Assembly (NCBI GenBank): GCA_030686995.1
Contig: CM060704.1
Span: 170,568,218-170,632,217 of the forward strand
From: Artemisia argyi
Taxonomy: Eukaryota; Streptophyta; Magnoliopsida; Asterales; Asteraceae
Length of the DNA: 64,000 nt
Direction of reading: 5' to 3'
Shown here: positions 24,420-37,081 of the stretch, piece after piece
Layout: every line of letters starts with the position of its first letter
Position numbering within the stretch: position 1 is the first letter of the stretch
Notes under the pieces: generated by a model
Told to the model about the DNA's origin: nothing
What the model saw: only the letters and a program-made list of their open reading frames with translations
The model's database searches: none
Made by a program: the position numbers and the translations under genes

Positions 24420-25632
24420 GGTTGGATAAATCAGTTTTAGAGCAACTTTTGTAATATGTCTCATTGTGGTGAATATTAGATTGTTTTCTCAGTGGTTTGG
24501 TAGTAAATGACTAAATGTAGCAGTTAGCGTGAACATTTGAATTTGATTTGGTTTGTAATTGTGATGGATCTCTAGCTTGATGAATGTTTTTGGAAATGAT
24601 ACCAGTTTTTCTACGTTTAGCCGATATTATTGTATATAACTTGTTGCATATATTAGCTTTCGAAATAGTAGTCTATGAATTAGTTAGTCGATGGTTAAAA
24701 GTAGTATTTCTTATCATCAAAACATCTATCGATCAGTAGATAATGAACTGTGTAAAAGTAGTCCTATAGTAAGTCCGTAAATGAAGTGTAGACACAAAAT
24801 AAAATATAATTCATACTATTGTTAAAAACTAGGATAACAGATCTGCGTTTCGCTGCAGCCTTTAAAGTTACAAAATAATGACTGCAGAAACTAGTATACG
24901 CGTCTTCCTTTGTATATGGAATAAATAAAGTTACATGTTTTTTTACCACGTGCATAGTCGAGACTTGAGAGCATACTGTATACATTTGTTTTTTTTACCG
25001 TGTATGTATATGTAGCTGATGTTGTTGTCACATTCCAATATAAAGATCTGTCATTATTCATTAGTTGCATGAATCATCAATAATCATTCGGGTTACCTGC
25101 ATACATTTGTTTATTAATTAGACATACAATAGGAATACATATATATATACTACGTATTTCTTATTGATTAGACGTGATACTTGATACGTGACTTAAATAC
25201 TAAGTTGTAAGTTACTGTTATTATACCTGCGCGATCATTCTTCTTCTTCTTCTTTTTCTCTCCCCCCCAATTTTTTGCCGCATTAGTCGTTATGTCATCT
25301 ATGTTTCTGGTGTTTGCAGAGATCTTTCAGCGGTCATTGCTTACCACTATATCAATAAAAAAAATCTACTAATATTTTGTTGATTTGAGCACAGTAAAAT
25401 CACAAAAAAGAAATAGAGCATAGGCTAGCACTTATATTTGGTTTCAGTTTGGATTTACCTGAACATGTCCTATACTCCTATGTATCTGTTAGCATAAAAT
25501 ATGTCAAGAACAATCCGAAAAGTGAAAATATAAACCCGGCCTAGTTTTATATTACCTGTTGGATGTCAACTTTTTGCATCCTTTTTTTTTTTTTTTTTAC
25601 AGTAGTTAAGTTTTTTGCCAAGTGTTGGTTTG
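24420..25632. other. Intergenic segment of block A
   Basis: Matches 51600-52570. It begins with the probable 3' UTR of the split gene. I see no other gene. Confidence 0.5.
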
Positions 25633-25911
25633 TTAATAGTTGAAATACTGCTGCTTCGTGAGCTCCTTAGAGTAATGTATGTCGTCAAAATCCATATATG
25701 AGTCAAGATTTCTCATCTCTGTGTTGGAATAGAAGGTTGCAGTTGTCATTAAGGTAGCCATATAAATCATACAGTTTTGTGCAATAACATGCAGTAGTAG
25801 GCTGTTGGACTTATGTGCGTGTGACTCCAGTTTGGTTTGTTTTCCACTGATCCACTTTTTTTCCTGGTCTTCAGCTAGCTTTAGAGCATAATATGAGTAG
25901 CTTTTACCCAC
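25633..25911 (-). CDS. Possible terminal exon of an unrecognised gene
   Basis: An open minus-strand frame of 92 codons, rich in Tyr, Lys and Met (GKSYSYYALKLAEDQEKKW near the start, stop at 25633). A splice-acceptor-like TTACCAG lies directly before GATGGCGTGGG, so it could be a last exon continuing from upstream. The equivalent DNA in block B (about 52570-52800) has lost frame through deletions, and a weakly similar minus frame (SYYALIVEKAI) is at 33211-33408. I do not recognise it; it may be a decayed exon or chance. Confidence 0.25.
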   Translation of the reverse strand: MGKSYSYYALKLAEDQEKKWISGKQTKLESHAHKSNSLLLHVIAQNCMIYMATLMTTATFYSNTEMRNLDSYMDFDDIHYSKELTKQQYFNY

Positions 25912-26993
25912 GCCATCCTGGTAACAAACTGGTTAGATAAAAATTTCATGTGGCAATCTATGGCGTACGTAAATCTTTCAATGCATCATTAACCGAACAG
26001 ATTATAAAGAATGAACATCTTTGGCCACAATAAAAGCTCTGGGTCACAAATTGGTCAGCATGGCGAAACGAGTTGAAAGTCAGTTTAAAGTTTTTGTTAA
26101 AACATTGCAAGTCAGTTTAATACATACATCTTGTGCTACGTTGTTATCATGAATAACACTGCTTATTTAGAAATAAAAATAATTTAAAATGCACAAAGAA
26201 GTATGTGTGGGTCAAACAAACCAATCTAGCCCTTTGTTGACCCGTAGAAGATCTGACCTATTTAGAAATAAAAATAATTTAAAATGCAAAATAAGTTATA
26301 CGATCTTCACATAATGGCCCTTAGCAAATGATCATGTCATGAACTGTGATGTAATGTACAGTCGAATTTTTGCATCCTTAAGCTTATAATTGGTAATGGA
26401 AAATTTATACAAATGGTGAGCGACTGTGTGGTCACATGTTTCAACGGCCCAAATAACATGTTTAGTACCTGTGCCCGAAAGCTTTCCTAATATACCCCTG
26501 CTACCAATATACCATGTCACTGAATATACGCAGACACACACAAACATGTATGTACATAATAGGTAAGTATGTAGCAAAATTCACATAGATAACTTGTTTA
26601 GACCTTACAAATAATGTTATACCCAAACAAGTATTTACGCGGATAATGTTTGTGAGGACACGGGTGTAAGTCTGCAGACTGCAGTCGCTTGTGTGCAAAA
26701 ATATTACTAAGTGTGCCTACCATTCAGCAAACGAGAGCACGACTACACCTGAAGGTTGCAAGTTGAAATAAGTTATCTTAATATGGCATATGAATTATGT
26801 AAATGACAAATCATTTGAATCTCTTGTATTCGATTGATTCTTGTGACACATTATCGATTCTCCTTTAAATTCGTTTGACCCTAGTAACATATTCTTGCTC
26901 CTCGTATATGACATTGATGAAATAGCATGTTTGTTGCCAGTAAAAATATACTGTACAAAATACATTTATAGAGTTATAGATCATGGTTCAAAT
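25912..26993. other. Intergenic segment of block A
   Basis: Matches about 52810-53810. A near-repeat of ATTTAGAAATAAAAATAATTTAAAATGCA occurs twice (about 26165-26193 and 26259-26287). No gene seen. Confidence 0.45.
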
Positions 26994-27002
26994 TAGTAAT
27001 TT

Positions 27003-27284
27003 GGGCAAATAATTAAATCACTATACTTGTCAAAAAGTCATTTTTGGGTATCTAACAAATTTTTTTCCTCATTTTGGTACTAAACTTTCATTTTTTGGCC
27101 TCCTTGAGGCATTTTGTGACATTTTTGCCCCTAGATTTTTAATAATTTGAGGGGCAAAAACGTCACAAAGTGCTTCAAAGAGGTCAAAAAATGAAAGTTT
27201 AGTATCCAAATGAGGAAAAAAAATTGTTCGATATCAAAAAGTGTATTTTAGAACAAGTATAATGTTTTTTTATGGTATTACCTT
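27003..27284. mobile_element. Mutator-like MITE
   Basis: A 282-bp foldback with long imperfect inverted arms. The 9-bp TSD TAGTAATTT lies at 26994-27002 and 27285-27293. Block B has the single target at about 53815. A 9-bp duplication fits Mutator-like elements. Confidence 0.75.
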
Positions 27285-27293
27285 TAGTAATTT

Positions 27294-27679
27294 CTCTTAT
27301 CAAATTATAAGGACTTATTAATTTTTGGACCACAAAGTTCGACTGGTCGGTCGATCGGTATTTCAACTTTTTTAGAAAAAAGTTACAATATACCATTATG
27401 AATGCTATAAAGTTGAAAGTGCAACAAACTAATACTTGATTATATCATATACTCATGAGATAAAACCTCTATAAACACTACGTGCAAAGCATTTTGAGGG
27501 CGCAATGATTTGTTTATCATATATTTGTACCTTTTTAGTATGATTTTTTTGTACCTTTTTAGTATGATTAAGTATATCTTTCAGGAAATGTTGAAAAATC
27601 ATAACTAATATGAACATCATCAACGCAAACGATTTTACTTGACTAGGTGTAGGAAAATGATAATTCCTTCTACTTGATG
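27294..27679. other. Intergenic segment of block A
   Basis: The first part matches block B around 53825-54285, which there is broken by the 5S-derived insertion. From about 27620 to 28720 block A has about 1.1 kb that block B lacks, mostly the two elements below. Confidence 0.5.
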
Positions 27680-27690
27680 TGCCTACAAAT

Positions 27691-28002
27691 GCGTAAATGA
27701 CAAAAAAAAAAAATAGAAATGTATCGAACTTGATATTTTTTATTATTGTGCGTGGCCAACTATTTTTTTCTTATTGTATGTACTGAACTTTTAAATTTTG
27801 ATCATTGTGTGTATTTTGTGACTATTTTACCCTTATTTTTTTTAATTTTGAAGGGTAAAATAGTCATTTTACATGGTAGAATAGTCACAAAATACACACA
27901 ATGATCGAAATTTAAAAGTTCAGTACACACAATAAGAAAAAAATAGTTAGCTACACACAATCACAAAAAGTATCAAGTTCGATGCATTTTTTGTCATTTT
28001 CC
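27691..28002. mobile_element. Foldback MITE
   Basis: A long imperfect palindrome: TAAATGACAAAAAA near the left end pairs with TTTTTTGTCATTTTCC at the right, and TTTTAAATTTTGATCATTGTG pairs inside. TGCCTACAAAT occurs on both sides (27680-27690 and 28003-28013), suggesting a TSD of about 9-11 bp, as in Mutator-like elements. Confidence 0.65.
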
Positions 28003-28120
28003 TGCCTACAAATACTCCTACTTATAGGATTCTGACAAGTGTCACAACTGACGGTTTAGATGCAAAGAGGGAATGAGTGAAAACATATATATAATATTGT
28101 TGTGTATGTAGTAGAATTAA

Positions 28121-28500
28121 GGGGGTGGCATCGTAGTCGGTTTAGTGTTCGGCAAAGCTCGGCGTGCATCAGCAAAACAAAGCCACTCAATCGGCATGAC
28201 CAAATCGGCGAGAGGAGCGGTATACATTACCGATTCGGTGTGGTTGAAATGCATTCAATATTCGACCGTTACATGCATTCAAAATTGTACCGTTTGGTAC
28301 ATTTTCAAAAAAAAAAATTAAAAAAAAAAATCTTTAAATACTAAACCATTTTCCTTTTCATTTTCACATCTAAACTATTTTCCTTTTCATTTTCACATCT
28401 AAACCATTTTCCTTTTCATTTTCACATTCAAAATTATGTAACTTTTATTGGAATTATTAATGGAATTTAATGTTTTAAATTAAATTGTTAAATATAATTA

Positions 28501-28551
<51 letters not shown>

Positions 28552-28673
28552 AGGCATGGTTAGGCATCACATTGCCACTAAAATTATGGACTTAGGCATG
28601 AAATTAGTTGACTTAACATAATTGGCTAATTACTATTAATGTTTAGGCACGGTTAGACATGGTTGTCAACCCC
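28121..28673. mobile_element. Possible Harbinger-type MITE
   Basis: The ends GGGGGTGGCA and, inverted, GGGGTTGACA are flanked by TAA at 28118-28120 and 28674-28676. It includes a 29-bp unit repeated three times (28341-28428) and a poly-A run (28508-28546). Block B lacks it. The terminal match is short. Confidence 0.45.
28341..28428 (+). repeat. Three tandem 29-bp units
   Basis: Each unit begins CTAAAC and contains TTTTCCTTTTCATTTTCAC, starting at 28341, 28370 and 28399. Confidence 0.9.
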
Positions 28674-28829
28674 TAATAATAGGATAATATAGTAGGCTTT
28701 AGCAATACTCCTATGTGAAACTAACAAAAACATTGAAAATAAATATATATTTCATTTAGTATTTATTAAACTTTGCCACCAAACCTATAGAGCGTTGAAA
28801 ATTATAACTTAATAATTGAGCATGAGGCT

Positions 28830-28836
28830 TATAAAT
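28830..28836 (+). promoter_or_regulatory. TATA box of microprotein gene A
   Basis: TATAAAT lies 84 bp before the ATG. The block B copy has it at 54401 and copy C has TATATAAA at 58487, each at a similar distance. Confidence 0.6.
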
Positions 28837-28913
28837 TCAAACTATCTCTTACAATAGTTAAACCATCCACAACAACAACAAAAAACACAAGGTTTTGGTT
28901 CACATAAACAAAC

Positions 28914-29072
28914 ATGACCAAGCCAACACCACCATCAGCTCACCACACCACACCACCCGCACCCGTTGTCCAAACCCCACCGCCACCCGTCGTCAACACC
29001 CCTCCACCACCCGTTGTCCACACTCCTCCAACATCCGTTGTCCCCACTTATACTACTCTTCACAAAAAATGA
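28914..29072 (+). CDS. Pro/His-rich microprotein, copy A (52 aa)
   Basis: The frame starts MTKPTPPSAHHTTPPAP and continues with repeats of the form PPPPVVNTPP, ending YTTLHKK. There is no signal peptide, so it is unlike most plant extensins and proline-rich wall proteins, which enter the secretory path. Two relatives (54484 and 58529) keep the start, the VVxTPPPP repeat, the frame and the length while differing at the DNA level, which favours a real gene. A TATA box lies 84 bp upstream and the 3' flank (AAGTCTTATGCTAT, then TAGCACGTTATATATGG) is shared among copies. In this copy several His near the C-terminus are lost. The function is unknown. Confidence 0.7.
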   Translation: MTKPTPPSAHHTTPPAPVVQTPPPPVVNTPPPPVVHTPPTSVVPTYTTLHKK

Positions 29073-29301
29073 GGTTTGCTTGATGATCACGTAACACCAT
29101 ATGTTTGTTAAATGTTGAAGCTAAGTCTTATGCTATTATGTTCGTAGCACGTTATATATGGTTTGTATTGTATTCTGAAATTATTTTCGACGTGTATTAA
29201 TAATTGTGGTGTTATTTGAGGATATATGATGTGTTGTAACAAAATGTTTTTAATGAAATTATAATCGTTGTGTATACGTGTGCTTAGCATTGTGACCATT
29301 G

Positions 29302-29573
29302 CTCTTATATTCTTTTGTTGGTTTTTCTGCCTTTCTGCTAGGTATGTTTGTATGCATGTTTTTATCATTTTGTCTTATGTCTGCTTACCTTTGTTTTGCT
29401 CACTTTCACATATGCACTTATTTCTGAGCACTCTCACCGCACACACTTGCTAAAGGTCTCTTTGGAAGCAGCTTCCTTACTCTCTGGTTTATCGTGGTGT
29501 AGGGGTAGGATATATCTACATTATACTTTCCCCATACCCCGCCCCGACGGGATTGGGAATATTGTTGTTGTAC
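29302..29573 (+). mobile_element. SINE-like retroposon with TTG tail
   Basis: The 272-bp insert is flanked by the 12-bp duplication TTGTGACCATTG (29290-29301 and 29574-29585). The 3' end reads GGTGTAGGGGTAGGATAT, then CCCCATACCCCGCCC, then GGGAATATTGTTGTTG, a layout known from plant SINE tails. Block B has a single target copy near 54885. A related tail is on the minus strand at 62018-62112. Confidence 0.75.
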
Positions 29574-29585
29574 TTGTGACCATTG

Positions 29586-30535
29586 TTTCATGCATTGTCT
29601 AGTTTACGTTACTATCTATCAACCATTTAGTTTCTTGTTCATGATCTAGTCACGATATAATTTAAGTAGTGATGAACGATGATATCTTGATCGTTGGTAC
29701 ATCCAACCAAATTAAATGAGAGTGATCTTGCTCGCAGTCTAAACCAAAATTAAGGTCCTCGTGACCAAGTTGCACATGCAATTTTTTCTGGGCTGTACTG
29801 AGTTGGTCTAATCCAAATGACGTATTAAACATACATGGAACCATCGACCGATCATCCGATAATGAGAGATCAATTAACATGCGTAGAAGTATAGAACCGG
29901 CCATCTTATTGAGTTATGGAGTATAATTACTAAACCGCTCTATAAGTTAATGACACATAAATGTATCATGATACAAACTGAACTATATAGCTAGCTGTTC
30001 ATCCCCATTCATTAATTCACCAAAAATATACAAGACATCACTATATAAGATAGAAAGACGTACAATATGGTTCAAATACCCAAAGTTGCATTTCATAAAG
30101 TACTTTCCATCTCTAATAACCATGAAAAGAAAACAGGTTATCAGACTTGTTAATGTCACTAAGAACAATAAAAAAATATACTGGTCATTTTCCAATTTTA
30201 CACACACTATGGACTATTACGTTCATCCTGCACAAATTAATAAAGCGAACATTTGGTGTTTAAATTTGTATAAGGAACAAATAATCGGTCCATCTCCTAA
30301 TAATTAAGTGTTCACCTTTCTAAATAAGCTTGTCTCATAATAAGTGTATGTTTATTAATTTTAACCAATCAAAACGCTTCTAATAAGTAATGGTGAGATG
30401 TGAAATTATTCAATTTATAAGTGTGTGTTTATAAATTTTTGTAATGTATATTATTAATTTTACTAATTTGCATATAGAAAATCTTTATCAATACCCACAT
30501 ATTTGCTCCCACAGTCATGGGTTAACATGTTTGTT
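29586..30535. other. Right end of block A, no gene
   Basis: Matches about 54890-56350 of block B after removal of insertions there. It ends where ACTAGATTATGTGCCCGTG begins at 30540, a motif absent from the equivalent place in block B. No coding region is supported. Confidence 0.5.
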
Positions 30536-33500
30536 GTCATACTAGATTATGTGCCCGTGTGTTACACGGGTTAGAAAAATATCTTGCTAAATTAAAAGTG
30601 GTCATCATGTTTGAATTTGCAACATCCATTATACACATGCATGATAGGGATATGATAGAGATTCTGTATAAATCTTTATCATCAACCTTGACTATATAGT
30701 TGCTCACGTACTTACTAAAAAACAAAACTTATTGAAAGCAATAGTTGCTCGCTTACTAAAAAAACGATTCACACAAAATTGATACCCTTGCTTTGTAAAT
30801 ACGGAGTCAGTTGATTAGTTTTTCACATATTCACGAGACCTGTTCTTTTTTATTTCCTTGGCTTTTGATGATAGATGTTTGATATTTGGATTAATTTTAT
30901 ATATCACCCTACTTTTATAATTAATTTCATATATACCTAAAGTGTAAGTATTGAATGAATAATGTACAATGTTTTTAACGCATATATGAAATTGCCCCTT
31001 GATATTTTATGAGAAGGTGTGTTTTTTTTTAGAAAGACAACATATATTTAAGGAACCAAAATCAAAACAAAATACAAAAAAATGGCAACCCGTCTTCTTA
31101 ACAAGACAATTAAAAAGGATGAATCCCAAGACAAAATGATACACAAAAGAAGAATGAGCATAGCCAAAAAGGCCTTACAACAGAAAAATAAGATAACAAA
31201 ATGACACAATGCATGACCAAACATAAGATCATGCCACAATAGCTGACATCACAAATTATACCCAATACTTGAACAATAGACCAGGCCCACCATAAAACTA
31301 ATAACCATCTCTTGAGGAACAACAAAAGGACAGAGTGTACAATATGAAATCGGACAAAATGCCCATTGACCCCATACTGCACATTTCAAACCTATGCTGC
31401 ACACCCAAAATAATTCACACCAGAAGCTGACCAAAAACCTGAATTGTCTTCACACTCTTGTAGCAGCCACTGAAAGAACTTACAAAATAATTACATAATC
31501 AACTATCAAAGGACTAACCACTGAATGAAACAGTCCTTGCATTGAATAAACTTGAACTTAACACTGAGTTATCTGATAAAAAACTGAGCTGTCTTCACAC
31601 TTATAATCTTGCACTAGGCATTGAGCACACTCACAAATAAACTTGCAGAAGCAGAAATTCTAAACACTAAACTGAACCAAACCTTATTGGCCGGAGCCGA
31701 ATTTTTTGAGGTTCCCTTAACCATTGAGGCCAATCTATCTTTTTAAATTTATTTGATCTTCTCACAATCCATTCAAAGCTTTTGAGATGTGTTTTAAAAT
31801 TTTAAAAATTGCAACATAACTGGTTATATGTATTTGGTGAAACGTTTAATGCTCTCTAGAATTTTAAAATAAAATACTCGGTTTCCAAATATGAGTTCGA
31901 TCTCTTTTTCGGTTTTCAAATACTTAATTGGTTGTGAGAGTGAATTTAATTTCAAATAAAATTAAGGCCTCACGAAGGATCACTATTCTTTCCTGCTCAC
32001 AAAAAAAGTCAACAAGACCATCATGTTCAAATTGAACTTTTAAGTGATCTTAATCCATACTCCGTGCACAAGGCCGCATCCATGCCAAAATTTTGTGTAA
32101 AATAAAATAGGGATAATTGTCTGAATATACATCTTTCTTGTCATTTTTTTAGTTGTATGTAACATCGTTATTGGACAGGTTGTGACGGAGGATTTCAAGG
32201 ATCGAATTGATCATAACAACAACATGCCAATCATCATATAAAATAAGAATCGATAAAAGTGAAAGGAAGATTGGGTGAACCCATAATAAACTGATATAGA
32301 TAAATGAATGGGTTAACAAATTGTTTACAGCAAACCTAATCTATATATAAGAGATGTAACGTTGTAACGTTTCATATAAACGATACAACCCTAAAAACTA
32401 AACGTTATATCCTAATATGACTAAATAACCGTTTCTATCTAATGGGTTGGTTGGCCCAAAACAAATCTTGCAGGCTATAATTCTTTCGACCCATAACTAA
32501 TATGTTTTCTTCTTGTCTGTGTCGAATTGCAGCAGCCCTAACAAAATATGCAGCCTTGATTTTGAAGAACAAAGATTAATGGATTATGTTTTCCAACAAT
32601 CGTTTCAATCAAACTATTTAATAACTAACTTTTAGAATTTTGATTATGTTATGTATCGATTGATGTATTTTTAGGTATCAAAGGGAATCGATACACAAAA
32701 TACATTTTCATAATTATTAATAGTCAGATTGAAACGATACTTTATATAACTTTAAAAAGTGACAAGATACATTTTCATAAAGTCAGCACTATAAAATAAG
32801 AGTTTTGTTACAACTACAAAATGTTTAAAAAAAAAAAAAAAAATCCACAAAATGAGTTGTCAATGTTTTTGATTGGATTAATTAAAGGGAGAGAAACTAT
32901 AGAAAAAAAACATAAACAACTCGTTTTTCACCATATTTCTTACTATAAAATAGGACTTTACATTGGTAACTTAGAAGCAGTACTGTTCTTTAAAACATTC
33001 AGATATATAGAGCTAAGATACCAGACATGAATGCTTTACAAAGTCACATATTATTATTCCATGCATATAGTAAGATTTCATTTGTTTCTCTAATCCAAGC
33101 ATGAATTGTAGTGCTCTGACATATGATCACTAGCTTGTTTTAACCATTTCTATCTAAATTGCCACTTTGGATTCGTTTGAGTTGCGTTTCATTTCATGGG
33201 CATCCATACCTCAAAATTTAGCAAAAAGGCAAATGAGGAAGAAATTGGTCGACATGGTGAAACAAGTTGAGTCATTTATAATTTTTTTCTTATTGCAGGC
33301 ATAATTAATAGCCTTTTCAACGATTAAAGCATAGTATGATACTAGGAAAGGCTTTTCAACATATGCCCTTGACACAAAACATATGAAGTTACAAGTTACT
33401 GAAATCAAATTTGTCTATTGACCGCATTTGTTACCCTAGTTCTGAGTAGGAGGTTAGTCTTTAAAACACAAGCTTTCACTCTAAAAAGCTTCAAAAATCT

Positions 33501-33617
33501 CCGTGCCAAAGAGGTAATCCTAGTTCTTCAGTTTAAAAACATGAATGAATCCAACAAACTTAATATTCACCCAAAAGAATTATCCAAGAGAATAAGAGAT
33601 CTACCGGTTCTTCACCT
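30536..33617. other. Spacer between blocks, no clear gene
   Basis: Contains TGCCCGTGTGTTACACGGG at about 30551-30569, a self-complementary word often seen at the ends of plant repeats. At 31030-31500, on the minus strand, there is T-rich DNA of the kind found at LINE 3' ends. A foldback lies at 32599-32739. Weak similarity to 26050 and 52975 (AAATTGGTCGACATGGTGAAACAAG) near 33243 hints at an older third copy of part of the duplicated unit. No intact gene seen. Confidence 0.4.
32599..32739. mobile_element. Small foldback MITE-like palindrome
   Basis: ATCGTTTCAATC at the left pairs with GATTGAAACGAT at the right, with internal pairs TGTATCGATTGA and AATCGATACA. No TSD is clear. Confidence 0.4.
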
Positions 33618-33839
33618 TTAGGTACTACCAACATCTAGGTTTTTGGTGTCCCCACCAACAACTAGATTACTGCCTTCAACCGTGACGTTATTAGTCACTC
33701 TCCACCAGGACCCATTATCTTTTATTGCTACAAGGATGTTGTTTTCCCCGATCATCATACCTCTTGTCAGCTCCACATCTGGTCGCATAACAAGTATCCA
33801 GAATTCAGCGTCACTAAGGGGTTGGCTGCTAGTTTCCAT
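33618..33839 (-). CDS. DAxFW-family small protein (73 aa)
   Basis: A minus-strand frame of 73 codons with ATG at 33839. Residues 9-50 (SDAEFWILVMRPDVEL, then GENNILVAIKDNGSWWRV) align with SDALFWELVISYEDAEL and GDNNVVIAFRDENGFWREV of the gene at 51264. It lacks the long charged tail and ends VVGGDTKNLDVGST. It is the only member in inverse orientation, and lies about 0.6 kb left of the start of block B. It is open without stops, while its relatives carry lesions. I see no TATA box I would defend. The family is unrecognised. Confidence 0.6.
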   Translation of the reverse strand: METSSQPLSDAEFWILVMRPDVELTRGMMIGENNILVAIKDNGSWWRVTNNVTVEGSNLVVGGDTKNLDVGST

Positions 33840-34428
33840 TTCCTAGCAAATAATTTAGGTGTAGGTCACGTACAATGATTAGAATCACATTTCAACATTA
33901 TATAATGCAAGTGTAATAACTACGTAAAGATGGAAGAGAAATTTCTTTTAAATATTGGCAAATCACATCTATTGATCAATGATTTATTTTCATCAAAAAC
34001 TTATGGCACATGTTTAATTAGATCCATCATCCATTCCTATGTTTTTATCCTCAAAAGATTAACTTTTCAGGACTTACGAATTAGAATATGTTAAACCATG
34101 ATTGAGTCAAACTCGAAAAAAACCATTTTATGAAAACACTTAAGAGATTTGTTAACATTCATCTCATACCTCAATTGGTCTCCAATATTTAGGTTTAATT
34201 TAGCTTCACAGAATTAGATTTACGTATGAAAACACTTAGGCATCTGGCTAAACGTAATTTTATTTAGGATTTGAGGACATGCATCACTTGGATACTTCTT
34301 AAAGTTAGATAATAAGTGTCCCAAAAACTTTGATGATAACCACCTCGACATGATTGAAAGTAGGGGTGACAATTTCTAACACGACACGATAACCGACACG
34401 AAGTTAAACAAGTTTGGGTTGAGGATAA
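33840..34428. other. Spacer left of block B
   Basis: AT-rich, no gene seen. From about 34352 (GGGGTGACAATTTCTAACAC) the sequence reads into block B; its block A partner would lie left of copy 1 of the LTR element, off-window. Confidence 0.4.
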
Positions 34429-37081
34429 ATAGGTTTGGGTCAAGAATATGTCATTCCGTCTAACCCGTTTAATAAGTGGATCGTATTTGGGTTGAGCAAG
34501 TATCAAACAGGTCAACCCGTCAACCCGTGTAATTATGTAAGCGTCTAAAAATAAAAAAACTTAATCAAGATTTTATGTGATATTTAATTTAGATTTAGAT
34601 GTATTTCGTTATTTTCTTTACATGGTATTTAGTTATTTACTTAATATGATACTAAATTACGATTATAACTTAGATAATATTGAAATTGTTATATAATGTA
34701 GACATTTATATGTTAATTCAATTATCTTTTAAAATTATTATATTATTTTTGGATCTAAACTAGTTAACTCGATAAATCACAAACAAAAAAACAAACCTTC
34801 TTCACTTTCTTCACTACTAAAACAAGTTAAACGGGTCACAAACGGGTTACATGTGTTATGCAGGTTTGAGTTAAGGTTGAATTTTTTGACACGATTAATA
34901 AATTAGTCATGTTTAGTTAGATGTTATACAAACCCGCCAACTCAACCCAAACATGACTCGATTATCACCTCTAATTGAAAGTACCATATCTTATGCATTT
35001 TTCTATTTCTTAACAAAGTTAGGGTTGCGTTCATCGAAACTCTTTTTTAATATCAAATCATTTAGCTTCACAATTTACATATAACCAATGTCACGCATCA
35101 TATACCCTAATTTGCAATTTGCAAATATGGAACCATACTCGCAATTTTCTAGGCCTAAACCGTAGCAGTAATTAAATACTTGTCCCATTGCTTAAACCCT
35201 TTTTCAGAATTACCAGTCACGTAGATTTTCATCAAAGACTTACATTTGTGTATCAAAAACTAGATCGATTCACATCATTCGAAAACACGGTTTCAACGAT
35301 ATATGATTAACTCAAATGATTTATCAACACGAAAACAGCCATGTAAGATTTAACATATATACCTGTGACGAATATCTTGCTTTAACCTCGACGCCCCTTT
35401 GTTGGTATATTTTCTAGGTTTAGGTTCGTGGTGTTACGGTTTTACTTATAAGCCTCAATGTAACACAAAACAAAAACCTAATTACGTTAGGATTTAGATT
35501 TCCCATATTAATTCAAACAAATTTCTTTTGGGCCCTTTAGCTTCCCACTAATGTTTATGTAAGTTCTACCTTTTTTTACACTTACCTTTAACTAGTGTCG
35601 TTATATTCTCGAATCTATATGACTATTACCTAAGTTAACATCATGCTTTATGGTTTTGCATCGTAAGACTTAAGTTCATGCATGTGAGAAATTAATAAAT
35701 ATGAGAAATCATTAAAATCGCAATTTGTAACCTTGATTCATGGTTTTTAATGATATGTTTTTACGTAAAAATGTTTTTTAGTTGATTAAAAGCATATTAA
35801 TGATTCAAAGTTTTGAAATTCTAGCATCTGATTCATACTCCGTATTATTTGTTGTTGTGCCAATTCAGTGTCCATTGTCCAATATATAGTTTCTAATTAT
35901 CATTTGAACATAAAATATATTAAGTGTCAAAAAAGTCACTGAATGAAAGAACATTCACAAAGTTATCTTCAGAGTTCTTCAGAGACAAAGAAGAAGTCTC
36001 ACCACTTAATGAAGCGGTATTCATTAAGTGTAGTACTGAATCAAAAGAAGATGGTGGGATCAGTGGGATCTAACAATGTCTCACTGACCCCTACTAACAT
36101 CAATAGCATTCTGAACCTTGATCCTTATGAAAATATCTAAGCATCCAATAATATTTAGGCAGAAACTTTCTTGGAGAGATAAGTAGGAAAACACTCATCA
36201 ATAAAGTCAAAGAATAGTATGAGAGTTCGTATAAAGGAAGAAACAGTTGTCAACATTGTTCCCTAAAGTGAGATTGGACACATTCTATTAGTAGAAGCAT
36301 TTGATGAAATAAGGTAGCCGTGTACTTTATAGTTAGAAGCTCGACACGTCCCCATTACCTCACGGGTAACCACCTTGAACTCTGCCTATATAAGATAATG
36401 TTTCAAATGAGTATATGTTATCTCTTGCAATTAATATGAAAGACATTGAAGAGCATTATTTAGAGATTATCATAGTTTTTACTTAAACATTAACTTTGGT
36501 TATGTTTAAGTCAGTGAGGAGATAACCGAATAATTGTTATTCAACTTGGATTGTTATTCCGTAAATAATCTTAGTAAATTCTTTGATTCATTTCTAATAA
36601 GAGTTTAAACGTTCAAAAAATACTTGTGTAAATCTTTGTTACTTGTTTGTCTTCTTAAATTGTATTTTGATACTTCATTAGCATCGAAATTGTTTAGATA
36701 ACTTGAGTTATTATTTATAATCAGTTTAAAAGAAACAATATTTGCAAAATATTATATAAATGTCAAAGTTTTGAATCAATTAAAAATTTCAGTGAATCTA
36801 CACTAAAATGGCCATTGTGAATTGCCCGTTGGCATTGAATCAACAAAAAAGGTATTTCTACGAATAAAAACTATGAATTAACACTACTTTGCATTTCTTA
36901 CATTTAATTAAGAATTTCTCATGTTAATTCATTTGATCCAGATTCTGCATTGTAATACTGATATTTACAAGGTTTTTTAATTTCGCCTATGCATTGTGAC
37001 GGTTTAAAAAGCTCCTAAACTAAATACTCTGATACATATGTTTTTTTTATGAAAAAACAAAATTAGATACTATTATTAAAA
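34429..37081. other. Block B left backbone, no gene
   Basis: Aligns with 5486-8422 and 10681-11200. It contains empty sites for the MITE at 5852 and the gypsy element at 8423. No coding region supported. Confidence 0.5.

Larger units (their letters stand above)
5486..30535. repeat. Segmental duplication block A
   Basis: After removal of later insertions, block A matches block B (34429-56350) in order and orientation. Pairs are 5486-8422 with 34429-36570, 10681-11328 with 36571-37990, 14171-15395 with 37990-39186, 15388-16416 with 50403-51303, and 24077-30535 with 51300-56350. The backbone carries a decayed small gene, an intact-until-recently small gene and a Pro/His microprotein gene. Similarity is uneven: some stretches look almost identical, others have many indels. 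The left limit is set by the copy 1 LTR element, so the duplication may extend off-window. Confidence 0.85.
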
